DNA of 64,000 bases from Halomonas nitroreducens (GTDB lineage Bacteria; Pseudomonadota; Gammaproteobacteria; Pseudomonadales; Halomonadaceae): contig NZ_RXNS01000007.1 in NCBI RefSeq assembly GCF_003966155.1, positions 1 through 64,000 on the forward strand. Reading direction: 5' to 3'. The translations under genes and the position numbers were made by a program. Below the pieces are notes generated by a model. It was not told the DNA's origin. It did no database searches and saw only the letters and a program-made list of their open reading frames with translations. Below, piece by piece: positions 9,275 through 19,032 of the stretch (position 1 is the stretch's first letter; every line of letters starts with the position of its first letter).

Positions 9275-10012
9275 ATGTCCTCGGACATCCGGCGTCCCAG
9301 CGGACGCGCCCCCGACCAGCCCCGCGATATTCGCCTGACCCGCGACTACACCCGTCATGCCGAGGGATCGGTGCTGGTGGAATTCGGTGACACGCGGGTG
9401 CTGTGCAACGCCAGCGTCGAGGCCGGCGTGCCGCGCTGGCTGCGCGGCAAGAAGCAGGGCTGGGTCACCGCCGAGTACGGCATGCTGCCCCGGGCGACCC
9501 ATACCCGCGGCGGCCGCGAGGCCTCGCGAGGCAAGCAGGGCGGCCGCACCCTGGAAATCCAGCGGCTGATCGGTCGCTCGCTGCGGGCGGTGGTAAACCT
9601 CAAGAAGCTCGGCGAGTTCACCATCACCGTGGACTGCGACGTCATCCAGGCCGATGGCGGCACCCGCACCGCGGCCATCACCGGGGGCTGCGTGGCGCTG
9701 ATCGATGCCATCCGTTACCTGCAGCGCGAGAAGCTGATCAAGGGCGACCCCTTCCACCAGCTGGTCAGCTCGGTGTCGGTAGGCCTGTTCAAGGGTGTAC
9801 CGGTGGTCGACCTGGACTATCCGGAGGACTCGAGCGCCGATACCGACATGAACGTGGTGATGGCCGAGGGCGGCGGGCTGATCGAGGTGCAAGGGACCGC
9901 CGAGGCCGGCATCTACAGCCGCGAGGAACTCAACGCCATGCTCGACCTGGCCGAGGCAGCCGGCGCCGAGCTGTTCGCCCATCAGCGCGAGGCGCTGGGC
10001 ATCCGCGGCTAA
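9275..10012 (+). CDS. rph: Ribonuclease PH
   Basis: A phosphorolytic 3'-5' exoribonuclease that trims tRNA 3' ends. The 245-residue protein has the family's N-terminus [20 protein letters not shown], the substrate-binding [20 protein letters not shown] region (about residues 78-97) and the [18 protein letters not shown] active-site stretch. The ATG at 9275 follows a GAGAGAGG site; an in-frame ATG at 9233 gives a non-family extension. A bidirectional terminator separates it from the convergent crc-like gene. Confidence 0.96.
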   Translation: MSSDIRRPSGRAPDQPRDIRLTRDYTRHAEGSVLVEFGDTRVLCNASVEAGVPRWLRGKKQGWVTAEYGMLPRATHTRGGREASRGKQGGRTLEIQRLIGRSLRAVVNLKKLGEFTITVDCDVIQADGGTRTAAITGGCVALIDAIRYLQREKLIKGDPFHQLVSSVSVGLFKGVPVVDLDYPEDSSADTDMNVVMAEGGGLIEVQGTAEAGIYSREELNAMLDLAEAAGAELFAHQREALGIRG

Positions 10013-10033
10013 GGTCGTCTTCAATCCTTCCCG

Positions 10034-10070
10034 AACGCAACACGCCGGCACTCGGCCGGCGTGTTGCGTT
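10034..10070. terminator. Bidirectional terminator between rph and crc-like gene
   Basis: Positions 10034-10049 and 10055-10070 form a perfect 16-bp stem with a 5-nt loop. AA and TT at the stem ends make it usable in both directions, as expected between convergent genes. Confidence 0.85.
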
Positions 10071-10103
10071 GCCGCGGGGGCAACGGCGACGAAGGGAAGA
10101 CGC

Positions 10104-10871
10104 TTAGAGCGTGAGGTCGTACTCGACGATCAACGGTGCGTACTCCGAGAAAGTCGCATCGTAATCGATCCAGGCATCCACCACGTGGCGACGGAAGTTG
10201 GGGCCGACCACCTGGTAGTCGATGCGCCAGCCCTCCTGGCGCTCGCGGGGCTGGTCCTGGTCCAGGGCCGGCCACCAGGTATACTCGCCGGCCTCGCGGT
10301 TGATCTCGCGGAAGGTGTCGATAAAGCCGGTCGGGCCGAACACCTGGTCCATCCAGGCGCGCTCCTCGGGCTTGAAGCCGGGCGTGGTCTGGTTGTCGGC
10401 CCAGTTGGCCAGGTCGATGGTCTTGTGGGCGATGTGCCAGGTGCCGCAGATGATGTACTCGCGCCGCTTGCGGGCCATCTTGGACAGGTATTCCTGATAT
10501 TGGGCCATGAACGCCTGCTTGGCGGCGGGGTCGCTGCCGTCGGGCATCAGGAAGCTGGCGATGCTGAAGCGGTCGTAGTCGGCCTGCAGGAAGCGCGCTT
10601 CATGGTCGCACTGGGGGAAGCCCAGGCCGTACATGATCGCCTTAGGGATCTTGCGGCAGTAGATGCCGACACCCGAGAAGCCATCCTGCTCGGCGTCGAG
10701 GAAGTAGCCCTCGTACCCTTCCGGGTAGAGGATGCTGTCGTCGAGCTCGAAACTCTTGGCCTTGAGGTTCTGCACGCAGACGACGTCGGCATCCTGGTTG
10801 GCCAGCCAGTCGAGAAAGCCCCGACCGACCGCCTCGCGGATACCGTTGACATTGATGGTGGCGATTTTCAT
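10104..10871 (-). CDS. crc: Crc-like catabolite repression protein (ExoIII fold, catalytic residues lost)
   Basis: A 255-residue protein with the exonuclease III fold, but key nuclease residues are replaced. The metal-binding Glu of CLQETK is Asn35 (CVQNLK); the GDxN motif reads GTWH (Thr144, His146); the catalytic His of SDHAP is Tyr244 (SEYAPLIVEYD). The segment RREYIICGTWHIAH closely resembles Pseudomonas Crc, and the rph-crc-pyrE order is that of Pseudomonas. Crc acts with Hfq to repress translation of catabolic mRNAs. Automatic annotation as exodeoxyribonuclease III would probably be wrong. Whether it really works with Hfq here is unproven. Confidence 0.85.
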   Translation of the reverse strand: MKIATINVNGIREAVGRGFLDWLANQDADVVCVQNLKAKSFELDDSILYPEGYEGYFLDAEQDGFSGVGIYCRKIPKAIMYGLGFPQCDHEARFLQADYDRFSIASFLMPDGSDPAAKQAFMAQYQEYLSKMARKRREYIICGTWHIAHKTIDLANWADNQTTPGFKPEERAWMDQVFGPTGFIDTFREINREAGEYTWWPALDQDQPRERQEGWRIDYQVVGPNFRRHVVDAWIDYDATFSEYAPLIVEYDLTL

Positions 10872-10962
10872 ACATGGTCCCTTTTGCGTCGCGCGTGTAT
10901 GATACCCGACGTTTCGACGTTTGGGTAAATGGCGTCAGTCGATAAACGTGATAGGAGGCTCC

Positions 10963-11655
10963 GTGGCGGATCAGCGCGTTGCATCGTCCCTGCAACCCTA
11001 CCAGCAGGCATTCATCGAATTCGCCATCGAGCAGGGCGTGCTGCGCTTCGGCGAGTTCACCCTGAAGTCCGGCCGGGTCAGCCCCTACTTCTTCAATGCC
11101 GGCCTGTTCAAGACCGGTCGTGCCCTGGCCAAGCTGGGCCGCTTCTACGCCCAGGCCATCACCGACAGCGGTCTCGAGATCGACGTCCTGTTCGGTCCGG
11201 CCTACAAGGGCATCCCCCTGGCGGCCACCACCGCCGTGGCCCTGGCCGACCATCATGACCGTGACCTGCCCTATGCGTTCAACCGCAAGGAGGCGAAGGC
11301 CCACGGCGAGGGCGGCAATATCGTCGGCGCCGCCCTGGCAGGACGTATCCTGATCATCGACGATGTCATCACCGCCGGCACCGCCATCCGCGAGGTGATG
11401 GGGCTGATCGACGCCGCCGGTGCCAGCGCCGCCGGGGTGGTGGTGGCCCTGGACCGCCAGGAGCGCGGTGGCGACGATGCCGACCCGCGCAGCGCCATCC
11501 AGCAGGTCGAGGCCGCCTACGGCATGCCGGTGGTCAGCATCGTCACCCTGGACATGGTGCTCGAGTACCTCGAAGTCCACGCCGGCGACGACCTGCGCGG
11601 CCATGCCGAGGCCATCCGCGCCTACCGCGACCGCTACGGCGTGACACTGCGCTGA
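10963..11655 (+). CDS. pyrE: Orotate phosphoribosyltransferase
   Basis: Forms OMP from orotate and PRPP in pyrimidine synthesis. The 230-residue protein carries the family motifs [39 protein letters not shown] and the PRPP loop [13 protein letters not shown]. The GTG at 10963 is chosen because it follows a strong AGGAGG site 7 nt upstream; the frame is open further upstream without a good start. It is divergent from the crc-like gene. Confidence 0.96.
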   Translation: MADQRVASSLQPYQQAFIEFAIEQGVLRFGEFTLKSGRVSPYFFNAGLFKTGRALAKLGRFYAQAITDSGLEIDVLFGPAYKGIPLAATTAVALADHHDRDLPYAFNRKEAKAHGEGGNIVGAALAGRILIIDDVITAGTAIREVMGLIDAAGASAAGVVVALDRQERGGDDADPRSAIQQVEAAYGMPVVSIVTLDMVLEYLEVHAGDDLRGHAEAIRAYRDRYGVTLR

Positions 11656-11674
11656 GCGGCGGGCGCGCCGGTTT

Positions 11675-11698
11675 CTCGGGCCCCGTTCGGGGCCCGAG
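11675..11698 (+). terminator. Terminator after pyrE
   Basis: CTCGGGCCCCG (11675-11685) pairs with CGGGGCCCGAG (11688-11698), a perfect 11-bp stem, followed by GTGCGTTTTGC, a short U-run. It separates pyrE from trmL. Confidence 0.75.
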
Positions 11699-11729
11699 TG
11701 CGTTTTGCCCAGTATATCAGGAGTCGTTG

Positions 11730-12238
11730 ATGCTCGACGTGGTGCTCTACCAGCCCGAGATCCCGCCCAATACCGGCAACCTGATCCGGCTGTGCGCCAA
11801 CACCGGCTTCCGGCTGCACCTGATCGAGCCGCTGGGCTTCACCCTGGACGACAAGCGGCTGCGCCGCGCCGGTCTCGACTACCATGAGTGGGCTCGGGTG
11901 CGGGTGCATCCCGACTGGGCGGCCTTTGTCGACGCCGTGGCGCCCGGCCGGGTCTTCGCCGTCTCGACCCGGGGGCACACCGGTTACCATGTCCCCGCCT
12001 ATCGCGAGGGCGACGCCCTGGTCTTCGGCCCCGAGACCCGCGGCCTGCCCCAGGCGATGCTCGATGCCCTGCCCGAGGCCCAGCGCCTTCGCATCCCCAT
12101 GCTGGCGAAGAGCCGCAGCCTGAACCTGTCCAATGCCTGTGCGGTGGTGGTCTACGAGGCCTGGCGCCAGCTCGACTTCGCGGGGGCCGGCCATCCGGGG
12201 GCCGGCCGCGAGCCCGCCGCCGAACCAAGGGAGCTCGA

Positions 12239-12242
<4 letters not shown>
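11730..12242 (+). CDS. trmL: tRNA (cytidine(34)-2'-O)-methyltransferase TrmL
   Basis: A SPOUT-class methyltransferase acting at the wobble base of tRNA-Leu. The 170-residue protein begins [20 protein letters not shown] and has the knot motifs [11 protein letters not shown] and [18 protein letters not shown]; these are diagnostic of TrmL (YibK). A CAGGAG site lies just upstream of the ATG. Its stop overlaps the start of rep by 4 bp (ATGA), suggesting translational coupling. Confidence 0.95.
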
Positions 12243-14308
<2,066 letters not shown>

Positions 14309-14315
14309 TCCTGGA

Positions 14316-14356
14316 TTCGAGGTTCGAGGTTCGAGGTTCGAGGTTCGAGGTTCGAA
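14316..14356 (+). repeat. 7-bp tandem repeat (TTCGAGG)n
   Basis: Five full copies of TTCGAGG plus a partial sixth (TTCGAA) start 8 bp after the rep stop codon. The tract is non-coding and is a candidate for slipped-strand length variation. Confidence 0.9.
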
Positions 14357-14370
14357 GGGCGTAGAATGCA

Positions 14371-14396
14371 AGCGGGGCGCCGAATGGTGCCCCGCT
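14371..14396. terminator. Terminator between rep and cytochrome c gene
   Basis: An 11-bp stem (14371-14381 with 14386-14396, one G-U pair) with a GAAT loop, followed by GCGTTTCG on the plus strand. It lies between convergent genes and may serve both. Confidence 0.6.
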
Positions 14397-14419
14397 GCGT
14401 TTCGCTGACCGGCCGGCCT

Positions 14420-15211
14420 TTACTCGACGCTGCCGACCAGGTGGTCGACAGCGGCCTTGACCTCGGCATCCGAGAGGCTCGGGTTGCCGCCCTTGGCGGG
14501 CATGGCGTTGAAGCCGTTGATGGCGTGGTCATAGAGGGTTTCGGTGCCCTTCTCGAGGCGCGAGGCCCAGGCCTCGGCATCGCCCTTCTTGGGGGCACCG
14601 GCGGCACCGGTGTCATGGCAGGCCATGCACACCGAGTTGTACACGCCTTCCCCGTCGACGCTGGCGGTGGACGCCTCGGCGCTCTCGCCACCGGCGGCCT
14701 CGGCACTCTCGCTCCCGGTGCTTTCGCTCTCGGCGGCCGCGTCGCCGCCGCCGCTGGCCGCGGCGGGCACGTCCATGACCGGCTCGACCAGGTAGGCTAC
14801 GGCGGCCTGCACTTCCTCGTCGGAGAGGTTGGGGTTGCCGCCGCGGGCCGGCATGGCGTTATAGCCGTTGATGGCGTGGCTGAGCAGGGTCTCGAAGCCC
14901 TGGCCGGTGCGCTCGCTCCAGGCCGACTCGTCGCCACGCTTGGGTGCGCCGGCGGCGCCGGTGTCGTGACAGGCCATGCAGACGTTGTTGTAGATGCTCT
15001 CGCCATCCACGCCGCCGCCGGAAGACGCGCTATCGCCGCCGCTGCTGGCCGCCATGGCGGTGCCGCAGTCTTCGCCCTGCACGCACAGCTCGCCCACCGG
15101 CGCCAGGCGGTCGGCGATGGCGTCCCGGTCGACGTCCTCTTGGGCGAAGGCCATGCCCGTGGTCAGGCCGAGGGTGGCCAGGCACCCCATGATCAGCTTG
15201 CTGGATTTCAC
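14420..15211 (-). CDS. Di-haem class I cytochrome c (c5-like)
   Basis: A periplasmic or membrane-anchored electron carrier of about 263 residues. An N-terminal signal peptide ends at AFA-Q. Two homologous c5-type domains follow, each with a CMACH haem site, GAAGAPK and an AMPARGGNP / AMPAKGGNP axial-Met region. They are joined by a Ser/Glu/Ala/Gly-rich linker (about residues 150-185). The GTG at 15211 fits an AGAGG site; GTG codons at 15217 and 15220 are alternatives. The near-identical haem modules suggest internal duplication. Confidence 0.88.
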   Translation of the reverse strand: MKSSKLIMGCLATLGLTTGMAFAQEDVDRDAIADRLAPVGELCVQGEDCGTAMAASSGGDSASSGGGVDGESIYNNVCMACHDTGAAGAPKRGDESAWSERTGQGFETLLSHAINGYNAMPARGGNPNLSDEEVQAAVAYLVEPVMDVPAAASGGGDAAAESESTGSESAEAAGGESAEASTASVDGEGVYNSVCMACHDTGAAGAPKKGDAEAWASRLEKGTETLYDHAINGFNAMPAKGGNPSLSDAEVKAAVDHLVGSVE

Positions 15212-15298
15212 TCTCACCACCTCTTTGACGGTCTTGTCATTGAATCACGGTCGGCATCACGACAGCCGGAGGACGCCATGACGCGCACAATGGGCGCC

Positions 15299-15328
15299 AG
15301 TATAGCCGTATCGCCAACTGCTGGAAAA
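15299..15328 (-). promoter_or_regulatory. Possible sigma-70 promoter of the cytochrome c gene
   Basis: On the minus strand TTTTCC (15328-15323) and TATACT (15304-15299) are 18 bp apart, about 90 bp before the start codon. The -10 is good, the -35 poor. Confidence 0.35.
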
Positions 15329-15459
15329 TGCTGGAGATCATGCTCCCGGGCAAGGGCGGGGTGTGCCGGAAGGCTGCCTTGGCCGCCGGCGGCTGGACAG
15401 CGAAGGGGCAGCACGGTAGGATGTCGCTCGCCTGGTAGTCATCGGTCTTCAGGCACAGC

Positions 15460-15536
15460 GCGCCCTTAGCTCAGCTGGATAGAGCGTCGCCCTCCGGAGG
15501 CGAAGGTCAAAGGTTCGAATCCTTTAGGGCGCGCCA
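15460..15536 (+). tRNA. tRNA-Arg (anticodon CCG)
   Basis: A 77-nt cloverleaf can be drawn by eye. The acceptor stem GCGCCCT/AGGGCGC is perfect, the D-arm is GCTC-loop-GAGC, the anticodon stem TCGCC/GGCGA encloses loop CTCCGGA (anticodon CCG at 15494-15496), and the T-arm is AAAGG-TTCGAAT-CCTTT. The CCA end is encoded. It sits at the left boundary of an integrase-bearing accessory region, so it is the likely attachment site. Confidence 0.96.
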
Positions 15537-15544
15537 AAGAATTC

Positions 15545-15575
15545 AAGGGCTTGCGGTTATCCGTAAGCCCTTTTT
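15545..15575 (+). terminator. Rho-independent terminator of the tRNA-Arg transcript
   Basis: AAGGGCTTGCGG (15545-15556) pairs with CCGTAAGCCCTT (15561-15572), 12 bp with one G-U pair and a TTAT loop, running into a T-tract (TTTTTCTTT). Confidence 0.85.
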
Positions 15576-15672
15576 CTTTGCCATCCTTCGAGCTGTAACC
15601 ACTCTCAACAAAAGCAAGTTATATGCTTTTCTATATATAAGCACGCTAATGATACCCGTTATTGCTTCACCA

Positions 15673-15933
15673 CTATGGATGCTCTTGAGTGGTGGCGGAT
15701 ACGGCGGAAGTGGCGGAAATCTGGTGGATTATTGGCGGAAGGTCTGCGAGATGGCCTTCGGCCCGGTTTAGCAGAGAAGGGGGTGGCTCCATGTCGGTGA
15801 CGTCGTCGCTATGGTCGAACAACACACGCTCGGTGGCTTCGACCTGGTGACCGCTCGCGGTGCTCGCTGCATCCCGCTGACGCGGGATAATAGGGAACAC
15901 GTCCCACCAATTGCCATACTGCTGACCAGGGGT
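15673..15933 (-). pseudogene. Probable C-terminal remnant of an element gene
   Basis: An open frame with no convincing start or ribosome binding site. It reads PGQQYGNWWDVFPIIPRQRD and ends in a Ser/Ala/Thr-rich tail. The composition looks like a real protein end rather than noise, but I do not recognise the family. It may be left from a gene cut when the element rearranged. The rest of 15576-16134 holds small inverted repeats (for example 15610-15630 and 16074-16090) and no gene I can support. Confidence 0.3.
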
Positions 15934-16134
15934 TTAGGGGGGAAATATCGGGAACCGATCAGCTTCCTAGGTGCGGCCCGAGATCGGCCGTCAGGTGGGA
16001 GCGCAGCGACCCCGGCGGTCGAGTGAAGGATGACACCCGCCAACGAGCGAAGCGAGGCGGACAGGCGATAGCAGGCGCCTTTCGGGCGCCGCGTACGGGG
16101 TCACCTTCGCCGGGGTAGTCTGGGAGGGGCGTTG

Positions 16135-16245
16135 TTAGTGCCGTGACTGGCGCCGGCGATGCTCGCGATAGCTGATGATGCCGGCGAACACTAGCAACCC
16201 AGCGCAGACCAGGAATAGGCCTCCCAGCAACCACTCCGCACTCAT
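16135..16245 (-). CDS. 36-residue single-pass membrane peptide
   Basis: The peptide is MSAEWLLGGLFLVCAGLLVF followed by AGIISYREHRRRQSRH: one hydrophobic helix (about residues 5-25) and a basic cytoplasmic tail by the positive-inside rule. An AGGAGG site lies 5 nt before the ATG, as strong as any in the window, which argues that it is translated. It lies downstream of the integrase gene on the same strand. Function unknown; size and topology recall regulatory peptides and type I toxins, but no antisense RNA could be identified. Confidence 0.6.
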   Translation of the reverse strand: MSAEWLLGGLFLVCAGLLVFAGIISYREHRRRQSRH

Positions 16246-16304
16246 TGGCACCTCCTGATTAAATTGATCTCTTGTTGGATCATAGAGGGATCTGAGCCTT
16301 GTCG

Positions 16305-16571
16305 TCATCCTAGAGGACGCGGTGGATCCAGGGGTCGACCCAGCACACGCCACAGCAGCCGAATCGCGTACCAGTAGTCCCGAGCCGTCGTGGGGGCGAA
16401 GCCCTGGGCCCGGAAGTAGCGGTGCACGTGGCCGCGGCCGATCTGGCGAGGGTCGCAGCCACACCAGGCGACGAACTCTTCAACGCGCCGCACCTGGCGC
16501 CGGCGCGCGGCCTTGCCGCCGCGGGCAGCGTGCAGGCGCAGCCGGTGACGGATCTCCAGAGGGAGGGGCAT
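16305..16571 (-). CDS. Small protein resembling a stand-alone recombinase core-binding (SAM-like) domain
   Basis: An 88-residue basic protein (MPLPLEIRHRLRLHAARGGK...). Its middle (RRVEEFVAWCGCDPRQIGRG) and end (FAPTTARDYWYAIRLLWRVL) look like the N-terminal core-binding domain of tyrosine recombinases, without the catalytic domain. It overlaps the 3' part of the integrase ORF in another frame. Its codons look more protein-like there than the integrase frame does, so this is probably the real product of 16305-16571. It could be a directionality or DNA-binding partner of the integrase. Confidence 0.5.
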   Translation of the reverse strand: MPLPLEIRHRLRLHAARGGKAARRRQVRRVEEFVAWCGCDPRQIGRGHVHRYFRAQGFAPTTARDYWYAIRLLWRVLGRPLDPPRPLG

Positions 16572-17500
16572 CGAGCGCGCCCTCCGATGTAGGCGGCGAC
16601 CACCTCGAGGCGGTTGTGGCCGAGCTCCTGGGCGACCTGCAGGCGGGCCACCTGGTCGGCATCGCGATCGGCCCGGCCACCGTGCAGCGGGATCGGCTGA
16701 CCGGTCAGCTGCGCGTAGCGTTCGCTGGCATAGGTGGCGCGTAGGTCGTGGATCCGCGGGATCCCCTGGGCCTGCAGGGCCTCGCGCGCGTTGCGCAGGC
16801 CGCCGTGACGCCAAGCGGCCCAGCTCTGGTCGGCTGGGATCAGGCTGCGTGCGTCCTGCTGGGCCTGGGTGGCGCGCTCGAGCGTCAACTGCTGGGCCGG
16901 GGTTACCGGCACCACGCGGGCCCGGCCACCCTTGGTGCCGTCGCTGACGACGATCTCGCCACGGTCTCGGGCCTGATCGACGGCCCGGCGGGCGTCCAAC
17001 AGCGAGGCCTCCTTGCTGCGCAGGCCGAGCTCTCGGGCCAGCTCGAGGACCGCGGCGCCGCGATCGTGGCCGGCCTCGCGCAGCTGCTCGGTTGCCGCTT
17101 CGACCGGTTGGCGGTCCAGCGTCGGGGCGTGCTCACGCACTGATGAGCGTTGGGCGAGCCGGCAGTCCGCGACCGCACTGACGCGCGCCCAACGGCCCTG
17201 GGTGGCCAGGCCCATCACGCTGTTCACCGCGCTGATGGCGTTCTGGGCCGTGCTGGGAGCCAGTGGTCGATCGCCCTGGGCCAGCTGATGGCCGTAGGCG
17301 ATCACCGTCTCCCGGGAGATCTGCTCCATGCGGCGGATGCCTTGGTCGTGACAGAACCGCGCGAACCGCCCCCAGCGATCGCCGAGGTCGGCGGCGGTCT
17401 GGTAGCCCAGGTCGCCGCGCTTGGCGGCGGCGTTGGCCGCGAACCGGCCCGCCTTGGCCAGGTCGCGGGTCTTGAGCCCGAAATTGTTGCCTCGTCCCAT
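16310..17500 (-). CDS. Tyrosine recombinase (integrase domain-containing protein)
   Basis: A site-specific recombinase, starting MGRGNNFGLKTRDLAKAGRF. The N-terminal core-binding domain covers about residues 20-110. The catalytic part shows the first Arg in ELGLRSKEASLLD, HxxR in HDLRATYASERY, GH in ELGHNRLEVVAAYIGG and the likely Tyr nucleophile in AAYIG (about residue 305). The family, seen next to integrative elements, normally ends soon after that Tyr. Here the frame continues about 90 residues of Arg/Cys-rich sequence overlapping a separate small ORF. The tail is probably read-through after loss of the original stop. It lies about 770 bp from tRNA-Arg, which it may use as its target. Confidence 0.82.
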   Translation of the reverse strand: MGRGNNFGLKTRDLAKAGRFAANAAAKRGDLGYQTAADLGDRWGRFARFCHDQGIRRMEQISRETVIAYGHQLAQGDRPLAPSTAQNAISAVNSVMGLATQGRWARVSAVADCRLAQRSSVREHAPTLDRQPVEAATEQLREAGHDRGAAVLELARELGLRSKEASLLDARRAVDQARDRGEIVVSDGTKGGRARVVPVTPAQQLTLERATQAQQDARSLIPADQSWAAWRHGGLRNAREALQAQGIPRIHDLRATYASERYAQLTGQPIPLHGGRADRDADQVARLQVAQELGHNRLEVVAAYIGGRARCPSLWRSVTGCACTLPAAARPRAGARCGALKSSSPGVAATLARSAAATCTATSGPRASPPRRLGTTGTRFGCCGVCWVDPWIHRVL

Positions 17501-18459
17501 GTGCTGCTGTCGGTCGGATCCCCCGATCCCCTCCTCAAGTGGTCAGTGATACGCAGCGATTGGGGCTCGCGCAGGCCCTGGGGGTGCCGGTTGTGGCGCT
17601 CGGCAGGCGCGGATCGCTCGGCGACGACGCTGGTTTCGGGTGCTATGGCGGGGGTATCGCATGCCGGCAGCGAGGCTGCCGGCTCCGGCGTAGGGCAGCT
17701 GCCCCGGCCCTCGCGATCGGAGAGGGCCGCCCGGCCAGGTGTCGTCGTGTCCCCTTCGAAGGGACGGTTTCAGGGTGCCGTCTTGCACGGCGGAGGCAGA
17801 GTTCGTCGGTTTTCGTCCGACGGAAGATTCAGCCGCGGCCCGTCATAGCGGGGATCGCAGCGGGGTGGGCTGGCCCGTCTCTGTGCCTCGGGCACAGAGA
17901 CGGGCTTGCCTGATGCAGGTGGCAGAGCGTCGGCGTGTGGCAGAACATGGCCAGATGACGGCACGCAGACGCGTCACCACGGATCAGGCATCACGGGAGT
18001 TGGCCCAGCCCCATGAGGGCAGGTTCAGGCAGTGCCAGTCGGCACGGAGAGGAGGGAGCATCCGACCGCGGTCGCGGCGATCGCTTGCAGGATGCGCAGC
18101 GATCTTGGGCAGGGCACCTCGTTGTTGCCGGGGGAGGCCACCCGGACTGTCAGCGACAGCACTTGCAATATGCATGATAGGCCGGTGAGGAGCGAGGTCA
18201 AGGTGAGCGGCTTCTAACGGCCGGTCATGCTGCGATCTGGTTCCCGAAATTTCTGGCTCGGTGCGTCCCCCTACTGAGATTAATTGGCCATGAGCTATCG
18301 TGAATATCGCTCCACTCTTAAGGTGGGTTTTGTACAGGTTTTCGATGAAGGAGAGGTGAGTAAAGGAAGTTCCTCTCCTGGAAGGGTATTGATAGCTTTA
18401 GTTGTTTGCTCTAGAGGCTTCGATCACTCTGGAGGCAGAGGCTGTCCATGACTTTCCCA
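17501..18459. other. Non-coding, hairpin-rich stretch upstream of the integrase
   Basis: No supportable gene. At least four perfect inverted repeats lie within about 250 bp: GCCGGCAGC/GCTGCCGGC (17663-17683), GGCCCTC/GAGGGCC (17706-17728), CCCTTCGAAGGG (17752-17763) and a 15-bp stem with a 3-nt loop (17873-17905). Base composition shifts to AT-richer after about 18.2 kb. A 53-codon open frame at 18290-18451 has no good ribosome binding site. The stretch could hold an origin, transfer site or small RNAs. Confidence 0.5.
17873..17905. repeat. Perfect 15-bp hairpin
   Basis: GCCCGTCTCTGTGCC (17873-17887) is the exact reverse complement of GGCACAGAGACGGGC (17891-17905), with only TCG between them. 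There is no T-tract on either side, so it is not an ordinary terminator. Confidence 0.9.
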
Positions 18460-18999
18460 TTAATTATCGCTAGTTACGACTACTAATAGCTCGGCTCGAG
18501 TGTCGCCTATGGACCGTATTCGGTGGGGTTTTTGTGCATCGAAATGCAGTGCGTCTCCGACGTTTAGTGTGACCCGCTCAGTCCTGAAATCGATTTCCAC
18601 CTCCCCGCCATGTACGAAAATGAACTCTTCGCCCATGTGTTCTTTAAAGGCAGACTGATTGAATTCTTCTTTCGGGTAGAGCATGAACGGGAGCAGCTGA
18701 CGGTTTCCGACCATTTTTGCCAACGAAGCGTACGATAGACCATCATCACCGTTGGTCAAGGTACCTCGTTGATCGGCGCGCACGATGCTATAGCCCTGCG
18801 GAGCATCGACCTCATCGGAGAACAGCTCTTCAACCGGAACGCTTAAGGCTTTGGCTACTTTAAGAGCTGACGCTATCGACGGGGTATTCAGCCCCCGTTC
18901 GATCTTCGACAGGTAGCTTTTGCTCATTCCTGTTCGCTCCGCCAGAGATTCCAGCGTGACGCCAAGCTTTTTTCTCAATATTTTCAGTCGCATAGACAT
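18460..18999 (-). CDS. XRE-family regulator with C-terminal cupin domain
   Basis: A 179-residue transcription factor. The N-terminal XRE helix-turn-helix (MRLKILRKKLGVTLESLAER, then TGMSKSYLSKIERGLNTPS) is followed by a cupin domain (about residues 95-175: HMGEEFIFVHGGEVEIDF, VGDALHFDAQKPH) that probably binds a small-molecule effector. The ATG at 18999 is preferred: an upstream GTG at 19068 would place coding sequence across a palindromic operator. It is divergent from an aldolase/DapA-like operon and probably controls both directions. DNA here is AT-richer than the window average. Confidence 0.85.
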   Translation of the reverse strand: MSMRLKILRKKLGVTLESLAERTGMSKSYLSKIERGLNTPSIASALKVAKALSVPVEELFSDEVDAPQGYSIVRADQRGTLTNGDDGLSYASLAKMVGNRQLLPFMLYPKEEFNQSAFKEHMGEEFIFVHGGEVEIDFRTERVTLNVGDALHFDAQKPHRIRSIGDTRAELLVVVTSDN

Positions 19000-19032
19000 T
19001 TTTCGGTGAGGTCTCTCAATTTTGGGTTGCGC

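Noticed and set aside
10104..10871. Exodeoxyribonuclease III
   Set aside because: The fold is right but the Glu, Asp, Asn and His needed for catalysis are all replaced; Crc-like is the better call.
15510..15536. Search for a direct repeat of the tRNA-Arg 3' end as right attachment site
   Set aside because: No second copy was noticed by eye up to 30.6 kb; a short or degenerate repeat could still be present.
17501..17913. Plus-strand frames of 120-230 codons upstream of the integrase
   Set aside because: They pass through several perfect inverted repeats, have no ribosome binding sites and no domain resemblance.
18290..18451. 53-codon plus-strand frame (MSYREYRSTLKVGFVQVFDE...)
   Set aside because: No ribosome binding site, no recognisable family, contains an internal hairpin-like sequence. 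Could be a remnant.
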